From assembly GCF_016808335.1 (NCBI RefSeq), contig NC_053136.1, positions 4,570,531 to 4,634,530 of the forward strand: a DNA stretch of 64,000 nucleotides, read 5' to 3'. The translations under genes were made by a program, and so were the position numbers. This DNA is from Panicum virgatum. Lineage: Eukaryota > Streptophyta > Magnoliopsida > Poales > Poaceae. Each line of letters starts with the position of its first letter. Position 1 is the first letter of the stretch. The notes under the pieces were generated by a model. It was not told where the DNA came from, ran no database searches, and worked only from the letters and a program-made list of their open reading frames with translations. This document shows, piece after piece, positions 11,472 to 22,085 of this stretch.

Positions 11472-12050
11472 GATTCGTCTTGCCCCCAAGCCGATGCATA
11501 ATATCAATTCAGCCGGGATCCCAGGAGGTTTCAAAGTACTTTGTGTTTGTCACATTCTTCATCTTAATCGCCACATAAGAAAAGGCTACTAGAAGAAGCA
11601 CGTGCAGTCTGAACATAGATTCGACAACCAGCAATGGAAGCCAGTCTATCACTTGCACTTTGGTCAGACAGCTGATAGAAAACAGAAGGGTAGGCATATT
11701 GCCATCAAGACTAAGCTGAAGTAGAGTGCTGCCCGCTTCATAATCACAATATTCAGGGAGCCCAAGGTATTGCCAGGGGAGATGCGCCATTACATCCCAC
11801 TCATAGCACTGAATCAGAGTCAAAAGAAGAATCTTGTCATAACATATCCAGCATTACTTCTTTTGAATTTTACTGCTTGGGATGCAGTCACTTGCTGCTG
11901 ATAATTCCTTTTCCATGAACTGAAGCCACTGCCATGAACACTTGGGAATGAATTCATCAATGAAAAACCTCATGCATTTACTCACTGAAGCAGTCATTAC
12001 CATTGAAAGAGATGCCTGAACCCAGCTAATGTGACAGGCGCCAGATGGTA
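11472..12050 (-). other. 3' untranslated interior of element E
   Basis: It lies between the stop of the E reading frame and the polypurine tract. Only short frames occur and no domain is recognised. Confidence 0.6.
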
Positions 12051-12680
12051 TTACAGGCCATTGAAGTGCAATTCAATTCTGCTTGAAGAGAACTGAAATA
12101 GCATGGGCGCACTTGTGATCACTGCCACTTTAGCAAGAGCAACTGAATTCCAATTCACCAATACAGAAAATAACCGATGAATTTTCCAAGGAATCCATAG
12201 CACAAAATCCCTATCCTTCTTATGTTGCTGGCAGCTAGCATAATGGACATTCCAGAAAGGGTACTGAAGGAAAACTGCCATTAACCATGTGCAATTCCAC
12301 TTGCATGCTTCATAGACAAAGAAAATAGCACCATGAGTCAGCTGCACCCAAGCAATAGCCTCTTTTCTGATGAACCCAACAACTTGCACTACTGTTGTAA
12401 GTCTAATGCAGGATGGCCCAAGTGTCGGCCGAAGGCGAACACTGTCACACATCACCTCAATCAGGATAGGCGGAGACGACGGTTTCCTCAGCTGCCCATT
12501 GGCCAAACCACAAATAAATGACTGCCATGATCCCAAGCAACGTTGAGCAGTATCAGAGGGTAATTTTTTAGAGCACGACAAGGGAGGAGGCCATGGTGGT
12601 CTATGCTTAACAACATCCTGACCAAAACAGAATGACAGGCCTAAACTGAAATATGACTTAACAGTGTCACTGAGCAATGT
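12051..12680 (-). pseudogene. Element E reading frame, C-terminal part (unknown domain)
   Basis: A 209-codon open stretch on the minus strand that begins exactly at the insertion point of solo LTR C and is the continuation of the frame at 18928-18623. The five-base target duplication AATGT lies at the join, and the frame runs through without a stop when C is disregarded. The product is rich in Trp, Cys and hydrophobic residues and matches no family I know. It may be a decayed or non-coding continuation kept open by chance, but its length makes former coding likely. Confidence 0.5.
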
Positions 12681-14748
12681 TGTAACACTTCAGGTATTAA
12701 TCACCTGTAATTAAGAATTAATTTCGGCCATTAGCTCTAACTTCCGCGACAATTCACCAAATCAAGTTGTTCTGTCAATCTGAACCAGACCGGTCTGACC
12801 GGTCGGGGCAACCGGTCTGACCGGTTGAAGCTGGGCCAACCGTTTTCTTGGGCCCACATCATTTAAACTGCTCTCTTTCTCTCCCAACCACTTCCTCATC
12901 CTCGCCTCGCCCAGCTCAGCTCCTGCCCGAGCTCTCTCCCTCTCATTTTCTTCCCAAGTCCTAAGCTCTTCAATCATCCCTCTTTCTTTGGTTTCAAGGC
13001 CATGGGAGCTTTGTATTGGCGTAGGTGATCATCTCCTCCATGTGCTCCTTCCTGGGGTGCTGTGGATTCCAAGTTCTTTGTGGGGGAGGAGCCCATTCAA
13101 GGTAAGCAACTAGGGTTGGTTCGATCTCCTTTTCTAGGTGATCTTAGGTGATTCCCTCTGGTCAAAAACGTCCAAGTGGATCCATGAACTAAGGGCTAGA
13201 AGGGATTTAGAAGTTGAGGGCTAGTTTAACTCATCCAAGGTATTTCACCTAGGGTTGGGTGAATCCATCTTTCTAGGAGGTTTTAGTCGAATCCCTTGGG
13301 TCAAGATCATTTATATGCACCTCTGAACTAGTGCCTAGAAGGGATTGAGTTTTGGTGGGCTAGTTTAGCCGCGACTTGGGGTCTAGTTTTTGCTCTGGTT
13401 GGGACCGGTCTGACAGGTGGTGTGACTGAGTTAAGGGTGACTGGTCAGGCCGGTCTGGTGGACCGGTCTGACCTGTGTGGCAGTGGCTGAGAGGGTTTCG
13501 TAGGGAGTATTTGGTGCAATTAGTTTTTAAATTGGTTTGGTTATTGTGTACTTGTAATTTTTGCAAATCATGCATGCATTCTCTCATATCATATGCATAT
13601 GCACACGTGTAGCTGCCGCGGCGGAGGAGGTGGTATACGAGGTGGTTGCGGAGCCACAGGAGCCACGGGGGCAAGCCCCGCAGCAGGAGGTCCGTGGGGA
13701 GTCAATCCCAAGGCCCATCTCACCCTAGCGCTGAGCAGCAGACTCAAGGCATGCCCCGGTGCACATCTTATTATTTGAAATTATGACACCTATATATGTA
13801 TTTATTACTTGTGCATTACATTTCAGGAGTTGATTGAAACCCTAGTTGCATGATCCCTATGTTTCCCTGAATTATACTAGCATGTATAGAACGATAGAAA
13901 TGCTATACTTAATACTTCTCGATAGAAGTCGAGTGACTTCTTGCACTCGCGAGATATAGGATACTTAGAAGTCGAGTAATTTTCGGTTACTCGCGAGATA
14001 TAGGTTATATGCTTATATACAGTACCAGAGTTGTTGAAATTGACATGGAAATGTGAGACCGGGCAGGGAATGATGATGATGTATAGGTATGGCAGCAGGA
14101 CAGGGTTCCTGGGTGTCTTAGCCCCGCCCGAGTCGATTGAGGACCATACCGTTGTTGGCCCTGCTGATCATGTTTGAATTGTACTAACCGCATACTGGGA
14201 GTAGGAGGTAGTCAAAACCGGTAAGCTGAGTACTGCCTTGCTTCGAAAGTACAGGAACCCGCACCCAACTCCTGGGGTAGTCGAGTAGTCGCGGAGAAAT
14301 GGGGATGCATTGTTTACTTTTGACGATCTCACGTTGAGTTCAGCTGACCATATGTCGTTGGGCTGGTTCCTGTAGTTCGAGGCGGGGAGGGGAATGGTTG
14401 GCATGTATAGTTCGACGGGGCAAATACGTGCCGTGTTGGTTAGGTCCACCTTGCAAGGTTAAATCGGATCGATTCGCCGTCAGTCGCTCTCAGATATGAG
14501 CACCTTGATCACCGAGTCACATCGTAGTCCATGATAGAATGATAATTATACATATATGATGTTGAACACATTGAATTATTATTGATTGCACCACCATATT
14601 TGCTATAGTTGGTTCATGCAAATATTAGATCAGAGATAATTTACATAGAATCTGGGGCTAAAATAATGAAAGTAAGGAATTACTTTAGTCGCTTTTATGC
14701 AAAATAACCACCAGCCAAAAGCCTTGCATGTCTAGATATGTGGGCTAA

Positions 14749-17700
14749 TGTAACATCCCGAAAGTTCACCAACTTAAATCGTGCGCTAATTTTTGTTTCT
14801 CGTCGTTGAGCTCGATCCCTCCTCAAAACCCTAACCCCAGCTTTTCGGGTACCTCCCTGTTCCGATTTTCCGATTCCCGAAAAACTTGTCCCGACACCCG
14901 TATCCAGCACCCTGTTTTTCCCCCTCGACCCGCGCGCCCAGGCGCCGCGATCACGACGCGAATCCCGCCCTCTCTCTCCATTTCCCTCTCCCCTCCTTTT
15001 TCTTTTTCTTTTTCTCTTTTCTTTTTCTCTCCTTCCCTCTCCCTCTCTCTCTTCTCCTACCCCGCGCGCTTGGCCCCCCTCCCTCTCTGCTCTGCCGCTC
15101 CCGAGCGCCGCCCGCTCGGCCCTCCCTTCCTCCCCACCGAGCACGCCCCCCCGGTCTGCGCCACGGCCGCACTAGCTCGGCGCCACCCCTGCCGCACGCA
15201 CCCACGCTGCAGGGCAGCCCCACGGCCGCGCGCGCCCCGGCCGTGCCCAGCCCGCGCCCGCCGCGACGCGCACACCGCCGCCAGGACCCGCTCGCCTGCG
15301 CCCTGCTGCACCCGAGCTGCTCCCTGGCCGCGTGCCCGCGCCCCGGGCCGGTCGTGCGCACGCGTGCACGCGCTCGCCGAGCCGCGACGCGTCGAGCCAC
15401 GGCACCGGCCCGCCTGCCGCGCGCACACCGCCGTCGTTGACGCTGCACAGCGGCAGCGACTCCAGCACAGCGCCGCCTGCAGCGGTTGCCGCCTGGCCGC
15501 AGCGTCGCGTCACCTCACCGTACGCCCCCCCCCCCCCCCGTTGACGGCCGCACAGCGCCAAGCCAGCCCCACCGCCTTTAACTCAGTCGCCGGCCTCCGC
15601 CGCGTCCCGCTGAACCCCCAACCGCCTCTCGCGCTTATAAAGGACCCCGGCGCCGCTCCTCCGCACCCCACACCCACCCCCGAGCTCCTCAGCAAGCTTC
15701 GCAACCCCTTGCCGCCTCTCCCCGAGCCCCCTGACCTCGCCACCGGAGTTGCTTAGCGCCGCCGCCGCCGCCTGGTCTCGACGACCCGCCGCCTCGCTCC
15801 ATCTCGAGCCGAGAAAGGTGGGGGAATTGAACCGCCGCCTCACCCTTCCCCTTTCTCCTCTACTCCGGGCCGCCGCCGAGGCGCGGAGCGCCCGAATCGG
15901 GCCGCCGCCGGCGCCGCTCGGCTCCTCCCCTGTTTTCCCGTGGAGAGAGGAGGAAGAAAGGGGCCATTTAGCCCAAAACCCCCTCCCTTTTCCTATAATC
16001 AGCAAAGGAACCTCCCACCTTTTGATCATTTTACTAAAGAAACCTCTTCTTTTATTATATTTCCAAACAGACCCTTCCACCTTATAAAAATATTTATAAA
16101 TAAGCCCCTGACTCTTTTAGATTAACCCAAGTAATTTCTAAAATGCAAACCAAACCCCTGCCTTCTTAAACTTAATTACAATTAGGTCCCTGGACCCCTG
16201 TTTAACCCCTAAACCTTTGATTAATCCATCATTTCATGCGCCAAATGACCTCGGATCAACCCGAAACTTTACCACGCCTCTTTTAACTTAGTTCCAGCCA
16301 TGCCATTAGAAGCACACCCAAAAATATCACTCCATGCCCTATATTTTATGTGTCCCCGTTTCGAGCTCGACGACAAATCTTTATTTTCTGTGTTTTGATT
16401 GTGTGCTTGTTTGTGTGCGCTGTAGACCGCGGAGTGAACGAAGGAGAGCCCGTCGACGAGCAGTATTGTGAGCAGGAGAACGAGGACTAGTTCCGCGACC
16501 CCGAGCCCGAAGGACAGGACTTCCCCGAAGGCTACGAAGACGGCAAGTTCAATCCCATCCTTTGATGCATGTTTCGGTCCTAGTTTTTTTTTAAAAAAAA
16601 CACAACCCAATGGCCTGCTTTATAAAATTGCATATGTTTTTCTTGCATACAAACACGGTTGGATAGCCACCCCTTGATTTGTGACGACCATGCCTTGACC
16701 ACCCAAATTAATGTCTGATTTTGCTTGGACATTAATCAATATTAGAACGCTCAGGACTTTACTCATCACACGATTTATTTTATAAAAGAAATGCGTGTGT
16801 GTGGGAAGGGATAAAAGGTGGATTTTCGAAAGATGAGTATGGACGGGATGGACGGCATTTCTGTGTGAATTGCCGATTGGTGTGCTTATGCCTGTGTGGC
16901 AGGGCAAAGAAGGGAGATATCCATCTTGTCGTGTCTAAGGACCGAGTTGGTGTGTCATCTCACCTAACTCCACTATCGTGCAAACCACTCGACCGTTGAA
17001 TGGGCAACGGCGTAGCATAAATCCCACTAGTTGGTGTGATAGCCATCAGGAGAGCTGAGAGCAACGGGTGACTAAGGAAAAGGGATAAGCCCCGAGTGAC
17101 TTATGCCCGGTTATACCTAAGTGAATGGTCAATGACCCCTTGGTGCATCCCGTGATGGCTAGTCAGGCTTAGCTATGGTGGGTAATGGCTATGTTGGGAT
17201 CTACACCGACACGACGGTGTTTGAGTTGTGGTATCCTACTTGTGGGTAAAGTTGCACACCTCTGCAGAGTTAAGAATCTATTCGAATAGTCCGTGCCCAC
17301 GGTATTGGGCGAGTTACGGTGTGGTCACATAACTAGTGTTTCTTTGGGATGGGCTGGTGTGAGTTGTTTTGGAATTGTGTCCGGCAGTTGTGCCGTGTGC
17401 TACGACGGACGGGGAGTCCGGTAGCAGTTTTAAAACCTGAACTTTGTGTTGCTGCAAAAACTGATTTCTAAAAGGTTTTCCGAAAAATAAACCCCTGCAT
17501 AAAATGTCGTTTTTCTGCAAATTAAACCGTAACCTTACCCTTGATTTACCTACGCATATTATTCTGTTATAACCCCCCTCCGTGGGTGTGGTTGGACTTG
17601 CTGAGTACGTTTGTACTCACCCCACTCTTACTTTTTATAGAAGAAGACCCAGACTTCGTACCAGACGACGCCGAGTAGGGTTACCGTTCTACACCCAACC

Positions 17701-17946
17701 TTGCCTGTGGAACCGGCCCTGTTGAGATGCCTCCGCTGTCACAGTACTCTGAGCCCGTGGTAGACCCCATGTGGTTTGCGGTCTGGTGTTACGTCGTAGC
17801 TTGGTTAATTATTATTATCATCTGTATCGAGTGTCCACCAAGGTTTGTACGGTTTTGAACCATCTGATGTAATAAATGTGGCATCAGCCTCCTGGGACTG
17901 GTGCTTTGTATCACATTTAAGTCTTCTCTTATGAGGGGACGCTTCA
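14749..17946 (+). mobile_element. Solo LTR B (3198 bp) inserted in solo LTR C
   Basis: Starts TGTAACATCC and ends GACGCTTCA with a perfect 5-bp duplication GCTAA (14744-14748 and 17947-17951). It is the same family as A: same termini, pyrimidine tract, GC-rich core, TATA box (15635-15644) and acidic exon blocks (16426-16542 and 17641-17678). The long GC-rich frames in 14806-15756 are by-products of base composition. It is a third-level insertion (B in C in E). Confidence 0.9.
16426..17678 (+). pseudogene. Acidic two-exon frame in solo LTR B, with nonsense codon
   Basis: Counterpart of the acidic frame in copy A. Exon a (16426-16542) has an in-frame TAG at 16488-16490 where A reads CCG. The donor-like GAAGACG/GCAAGT and the acceptor-like TTTTTATAG before exon b (17641-17678) are both kept. 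Exon b is intact up to its TAG stop. Confidence 0.4.
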
Positions 17947-18622
17947 GCTAAGTTATACCCACTGGTCGAGTAAGTCTTGCTGAGTATTAGATGCTCAGGG
18001 TTTGTTGCTACCCAAATTATTTCAGGACCCCAGGACGTCGACTTCTGTCCCTGTTGTGTCAAGTTCATTCGCCGGTATACAAAGGGGTGGCAGGTCGTGG
18101 AGCGAGACCCTTAGGTTAGGGACTCGGCGGGTTGCACACTTGAGGGCTAAGTGTGCAGCCCTCTATTTTTGCCGGACCGGTCTGTGTACCGGTCTGACCG
18201 GTGTTCGCGCAGGGTTTCCATGCAGACCGGTCTGACCGGTTGGAGGAACCGGTCTGACCGGTTGGGCAGAGGCAGCACACTCATGTAGTTGTAGGTCCTT
18301 TTTCCTTTGGAACTTGGTTATTTCTGATGTAAAATTTGTAAACCATGTAATTTATGTACATTATGTAAGCTATTGTGTATTTGAGCTCGGTTTGTGAAAA
18401 CTCTTGTATCCTAGTTTGTCACCTTGATATATTTTCAAGTCTTTGTCGTGCTTGTATCATATGCGACCGCCTTCGCGTGGGACTACCGGTGTTGTTTCGA
18501 TCGGGCCATGGGTTGAGAAAGGACCGTCAAATTAAACCATTAAGCTAATGCGCCCGATGTGTTCAAATGACGGCCATTAAGATTAATTTAGAGTTTTAAT
18601 TTGGCGGTTCCGTCACAAATGT

Positions 18623-19573
18623 ACTCTTGTTGATATATCTTTGTGGCATTTCCTCAAACACCACTTGAGCGTCCATGAAAGTGGATGAAAGCTCGGCTGA
18701 AATGGCCATCCTGGTGACTGGCACGTGCTTGACCTGCTTGGGAATGTCCTGCTTAACCAGCTTGTGCGCAGTGGCATCTGACGAACACCTTGTGGGCGAG
18801 ATGGCAGGGGTCTCCTCCTCTGTACTCGGAGGAGCAACAGGTGCGGGGGTGGAAATTGTCGCAGCACTGATGGGCTTCAACAAGTCGATGTCGTGGCAGA
18901 GGCACTCACTCGAACACCTTGTGGGCATGGCAGTGGAAGTCCTCTCCTCTACACCTCAAGCCGCTGGTGTTGGGATCGGAGTCGAGGACGATGATGGGGA
19001 TGTCTCAGACGCACTGAAACCCGCCGGAGATGAATGCAGCTCAGGAACAACCTTGGAAGAATAGCTCTCCATGGTGCCACAGCTTATGTCTGGACTTGCT
19101 TCGCACTCTTGGTATAATCCCCACTTGATCTCCATCTGACAACAACCATCATAGATGTTTCGGCCATGCAACTCCCCAAAAGCATATGCTGCAACCTCCT
19201 TGGACTCAAACACAACTCGAGCCAACACAACATCTGTTGCCCCCCAAACACATGTACTTGCTCCACCACTCCAAATGAACCAAAAACTTGGAGAAGAACA
19301 AATTTAGTAATAGGGTAGCAAACCTTGTGAATGGTGACCTCGAGGATGCAACTTGGTGACCGCAACTCCTCGAAATCGCTTTTGGTCATTTCATCGAACA
19401 GGTTGTGGGCACTCATCTGACGGTTGTTCCCCTTGCTCAAACCTGACCTCCCACTGCAGAAACTCCAGGAATCCAATGTGAAAGCGGTCACCGAGCTTGT
19501 TCATCTCGTCTAGCAGGAGCTGGGTGTCGAGAGACATGGCGCCGGCAGGTGGAGGTGGTGGTCGTCTGGGCAC
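18623..19573 (-). pseudogene. Element E reading frame, N-terminal part with PTB-like RRM (broken)
   Basis: The minus-strand frame opens at 19573 with a Pro-rich start and an MSLDTQLLLDEMNK helix. After a frameshift near 19400-19490 it enters an RRM fold that resembles those of polypyrimidine-tract-binding (hnRNP I) proteins. The first strand is CILEVTIHKVCYPIT and the block VLLQVFGSFGVVEQVHVFGG follows. After a one-base slip in a run of six C/G (19240-19245) the frame continues with LARVVFESKE and the signature HGRNIYDGCCQMEI. A Ser/Thr/Pro-rich linker follows, then a single TGA at 18958-18956 and a further open stretch up to the insertion site of C. In PTB the RRM binds pyrimidine-rich RNA; here it may once have served as a packaging or gag-like function, which is inference. 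The gene is not functional as it stands. Confidence 0.7.
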
Positions 19574-19627
19574 GAGGTCCAGATGAATTTGTGGAAGGAG
19601 GATAGAGGTGAAATTCAGGGATCGATG

Positions 19628-19639
19628 CCTCTAATACCA
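19628..19639 (-). other. Primer-binding site of element E
   Basis: The minus strand reads TGGTATTAGAGG, one transition away from the usual initiator tRNA-Met site TGGTATCAGAGC. It lies two bases inside the 5' LTR. Confidence 0.75.
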
Positions 19640-19641
19640 AT

Positions 19642-19937
19642 TGTTAGCAGCAGGGTAGCGGGGAGTAGAAGGGAGAATTGGAATTGGGGAAGAATAGCAG
19701 GAATTGGGGATCAGGAGCAAAAGAGGAACGACACGAGGACCGCTTGTTCTTGATGAGGAAGAAGTGTTTGTTCATAATTATTTCATATCCCTCTCCTCTC
19801 GATTGGAACACTTTTATAGACGATTACATGGGCTGGGTCCAAGTATGTGCACGCAGGCAACTCGTTTCCTATCTTGTCTTGGGCTTCCTGGCCTCTTGCT
19901 TGTCATCAGCCTATTCTCTGGTAGCTGATCCCTGACA
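19642..19937 (-). mobile_element. Element E 5' LTR (296 bp)
   Basis: The minus strand starts TGTCAGGGATC and ends GCTAACA. A TATAAAAG-type box (minus strand, near 19812-19819) gives the promoter. The full LTR is kept here, whereas the 3' copy is cut short. Confidence 0.85.
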
Positions 19938-20255
19938 TGAAGTTGCTGTTCAGGCAAACTTTTGCAAGCGTCTTGCAGTTGCCGAGGTCTTCGGGGATTG
20001 GCCCGGAGAGCTTGTTCCGCATCAGAAAGAGAAACTGAAGCCGCCTCCCGTCGCAGAGGCCCGGGCGATATGGCGCCGGTGAGCTGGTTGTCCGTGACAT
20101 CCAGCGTCAATAGCCTACCGTTCTTGCCCAGGTTGGCAGGGAGCTCTCCGGTGAGATTGTTTTCCCATGCTTGTAGGATTTCTGTGATATCCCGGCCCAG
20201 GACTTAATAGTATTGATAGAATACTCATGTCAACAAGTTGCAACTTCTTTTTCGG

Positions 20256-20380
20256 AAGCCGATCTCGAAAGAACTCCAAAGTTAAGCGCGCTTGGCCTGG
20301 AGCAATTTCGGGATGGGTGACCGACCGGGAAGTTCTTCCCGGGTGCGCACGAGTGAGGACAAAGTGCGCAGAAAAAACTT
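20256..20380 (+). other. 5S rRNA-like domain in the 5' LTR of Cassandra
   Basis: Contains GAACTCCAAAGTTAAGCG, matching the plant 5S box-A region with one GT-to-GC change, and GGATGGGTGACCGACCGGGA, matching the intermediate element and box C. These internal promoter boxes are the Pol III type-1 signals of 5S genes. Confidence 0.85.
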
Positions 20381-20609
20381 GTGTTGGTCTGTGAGGGTAG
20401 TCTATGTCCTATAAAGCTGCCAGATGTAAGCGGGCCCGGCCTCGGGGAGGCGGGACGTTACAGAATGGTATCAGAGCCGACTCTCGCGGTTTCACGGGCA
20501 CGTATGGGCGTAAGTGCACGGGCATGAGCACGGGCGCGTGTGGGCGCAAATGCCACCAGCATGTGGACGGGCGCGTGGCGGGTCAGTGCGCGGGCATCTG
20601 GGATGCGTC

Positions 20610-20706
20610 GTTGGCACTGGACGCACGGACGTGGCACAGGGACCGTTGGCACTGGACACACGAACGTCGCACATGGGCCGTTGCCACTGGACGTACGGGA
20701 CGTGGC
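20610..20706 (+). repeat. Tandem repeats in the Cassandra interior
   Basis: Nearly three units of about 33-36 bp with the core TGGCACTGGACGCACGGACG fill much of the short interior. Function is unknown; they may arise by slippage. Confidence 0.7.
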
Positions 20707-20850
20707 CAAGAGATGACGTTCCTGGTTTGGGATTGACCGACGAGGACGTCGGTCTCTTAAGGGGGTGGGTATGTGATATCCCGGCCCAGGACTTAATAGG
20801 ATTGATAGAATACTCATGTCAACAAGTTGCAACTTCTTTTTCGGAAGACG

Positions 20851-20965
20851 ATCTCGAAAGAACTCCAAAGTTAAGCGTGCTTGGCCTGGAGCAATTTCGG
20901 GATGGGTGACCGACCGGGAAGCTTCCCGGGTGCGCACGAGTGAGGACAAAGTGCGCAGAAAAAAC
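20851..20965 (+). other. 5S rRNA-like domain in the 3' LTR of Cassandra
   Basis: Same as in the 5' LTR, but box A (20869-20884) reads AGTTAAGCGTGCTTGG, exactly the canonical plant 5S sequence. Box C is at about 20901-20921. Confidence 0.85.
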
Positions 20966-21267
20966 TTGTATTGGTCTGTGAGGGTAGTCTATGTCCTATA
21001 AAGCTGCCAGATGTAAGCGGGCCCGGCCTCGGGGAGGCGGGACGTTACAATTTCCAGCTGAGATAATTCCCCAACGAACTCTGGAAGCACACCTTGGAGT
21101 TCGTTCGCAAATAGATTGAGCAGTTTCAATCTGGTTAGATTGGCGAAGCTTGCAGGTATCTCGCCGGTAAGCTTGTTAAAGGAGAGGTCGATGCTCACGA
21201 GGTTTTTGAGGTTGCCGAGTTCGGCCAGGATTTTCCCGATGCCCCTGCGGTCGCCAGGCTTATCGTG

Positions 21268-22085
21268 ACCGCAGGAGGCTGGCTCTGTATGGCGATTCGG
21301 GAAACAAGATGGACTCACGCAGTATTTGGTGGTGTCCGGTGCGGCACAAGCCTGAAAGGGCAAAATCGGAAATGTACCCAGCTCTCTTTCTTCTTCCTTG
21401 GTTCTTTCTCCTCAAACGAAAATGTAGCGAGCTCTCTTTCTTCGTACTCCTCCGCGCAGAGCTCCGGCCATGGGCGCCCCCGCCCCAACCTGGCCCAACC
21501 GCCTCCCCCACCGCCAGAACCCTAAAGACGCCCTACTGCCATCCCCACTGCCTGGTCGGCCGACCTCCCCGAACCCCTTCTCTTCTAAACCCGCCGGAGT
21601 TGGGGAAGAAGAGGGCTCCGGCGAGCTCCAGGGCGGGCGCGCGCATGGGCGGCGCGGACGGCGGAGCTATAGAGTAGTGCCTCGTCAACTGGGATCTGGG
21701 CATCCAGGAGCTGCTCGTCGACAACCAGCAGTCCGCCGCCACGCTCGTCGCGGCGTGGCACAAGCTGCGGGCGGTCTCCATCGCCGCCACTAGGGCCCGC
21801 GCCGAGCGGGAGGGCGAGGTGCACGCCTTGGCATAGCAGGCGGCGCAAAAGCGAGAGGGAGAAGAAAGCCGCGTTGGGGAAAAGTCTGTCTCGGAAGGAT
21901 AAGGTTCCCGTGTACTCCTTTGATTCCCATAAATGCCCCTGCGAGAACCCGGTCAAAAGAACACATCTCAACCACCGTGATGTAGTTGGAGGAACATCAT
22001 ATCCGGGCCCACACATGCAATGGATGGTCACGATAGCACCTGTGGTCGCATGGGCATGTGGAATGGTGTTTTCGCATAATAATGA
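21268..22085. other. Foreign segment inside the receptor pseudogene
   Basis: It separates the LRR cap from the LRRs and has no similarity to receptor sequence that I can see. A GC-rich part (about 21470-21835) has a frame with NWDLGIQELLVDNQQSAATL and KLRAVSIAATRARAERE that looks like a fragment of a helical protein of unknown kind. No clear terminal repeats or target duplication were found, so its mode of arrival is open. Confidence 0.4.

Larger units (their letters stand above)
12681..18617 (+). mobile_element. Solo LTR C (2734 bp without nested B) inserted in element E
   Basis: Starts TGTAACACTTC and ends CCGTCACA. It is flanked by the perfect 5-bp duplication AATGT (12676-12680 and 18618-18622). 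It aligns with the LTR of element D in several blocks (AGCCAAAAGCCTTGCATG, TAGAAGTCGAGTGA and others), so it is a solo LTR of the same long-LTR family. It carries three clusters of ACCGGT-type repeats (12786-12828, 13402-13474, 18174-18265). No coding capacity is seen. It is interrupted by solo LTR B. Confidence 0.88.
7934..19937 (-). mobile_element. Element E: non-autonomous LTR retrotransposon carrying a PTB-like RRM gene (span includes nested A, B and C)
   Basis: Read on the minus strand: 5' LTR 19937-19642 (TGTCAGGG to CTAACA), PBS 19639-19628, coding region 19573-18623 continuing at 12680-12051, polypurine tract 11471-11457, and 3' LTR starting at 11456. The 3' LTR is interrupted by solo LTR A after 56 bp, resumes at 7962 and breaks off at 7934. 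Without the nested insertions the interior is about 2.24 kb and holds no protease, reverse transcriptase or integrase. The element must therefore have moved with enzymes from another element. Its coding region resembles a host RNA-binding protein. Confidence 0.85.
20183..21049 (+). mobile_element. Cassandra TRIM retrotransposon, complete (867 bp)
   Basis: LTRs of 280 bp (20183-20462) and 278 bp (20772-21049) start TGTGATATCCCGG and end GGGACGTTACA. A PBS TGGTATCAGAGC lies at 20466-20477 and a polypurine tract (TAAGGGGGTGGG) at about 20758-20770. A perfect 5-bp target duplication ATTTC (20178-20182, 21050-21054) flanks it. It encodes no protein and its LTRs hold a 5S rRNA-like domain, the defining trait of Cassandra. 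The LTRs differ by only a few bases and a 2-bp indel, so insertion was recent. Orientation is plus by PBS and PPT, opposite to the receptor pseudogene it splits. Confidence 0.95.

Noticed and set aside
14806..15756. 316-codon plus-strand frame
   Set aside because: It is inside solo LTR B, is low-complexity, and the matching part of copy A does not keep the same frame.
20256..20965. Genuine 5S rRNA genes
   Set aside because: Only the internal promoter part matches 5S, the flanks differ, and both copies sit in LTRs with PBS and PPT, so this is Cassandra.
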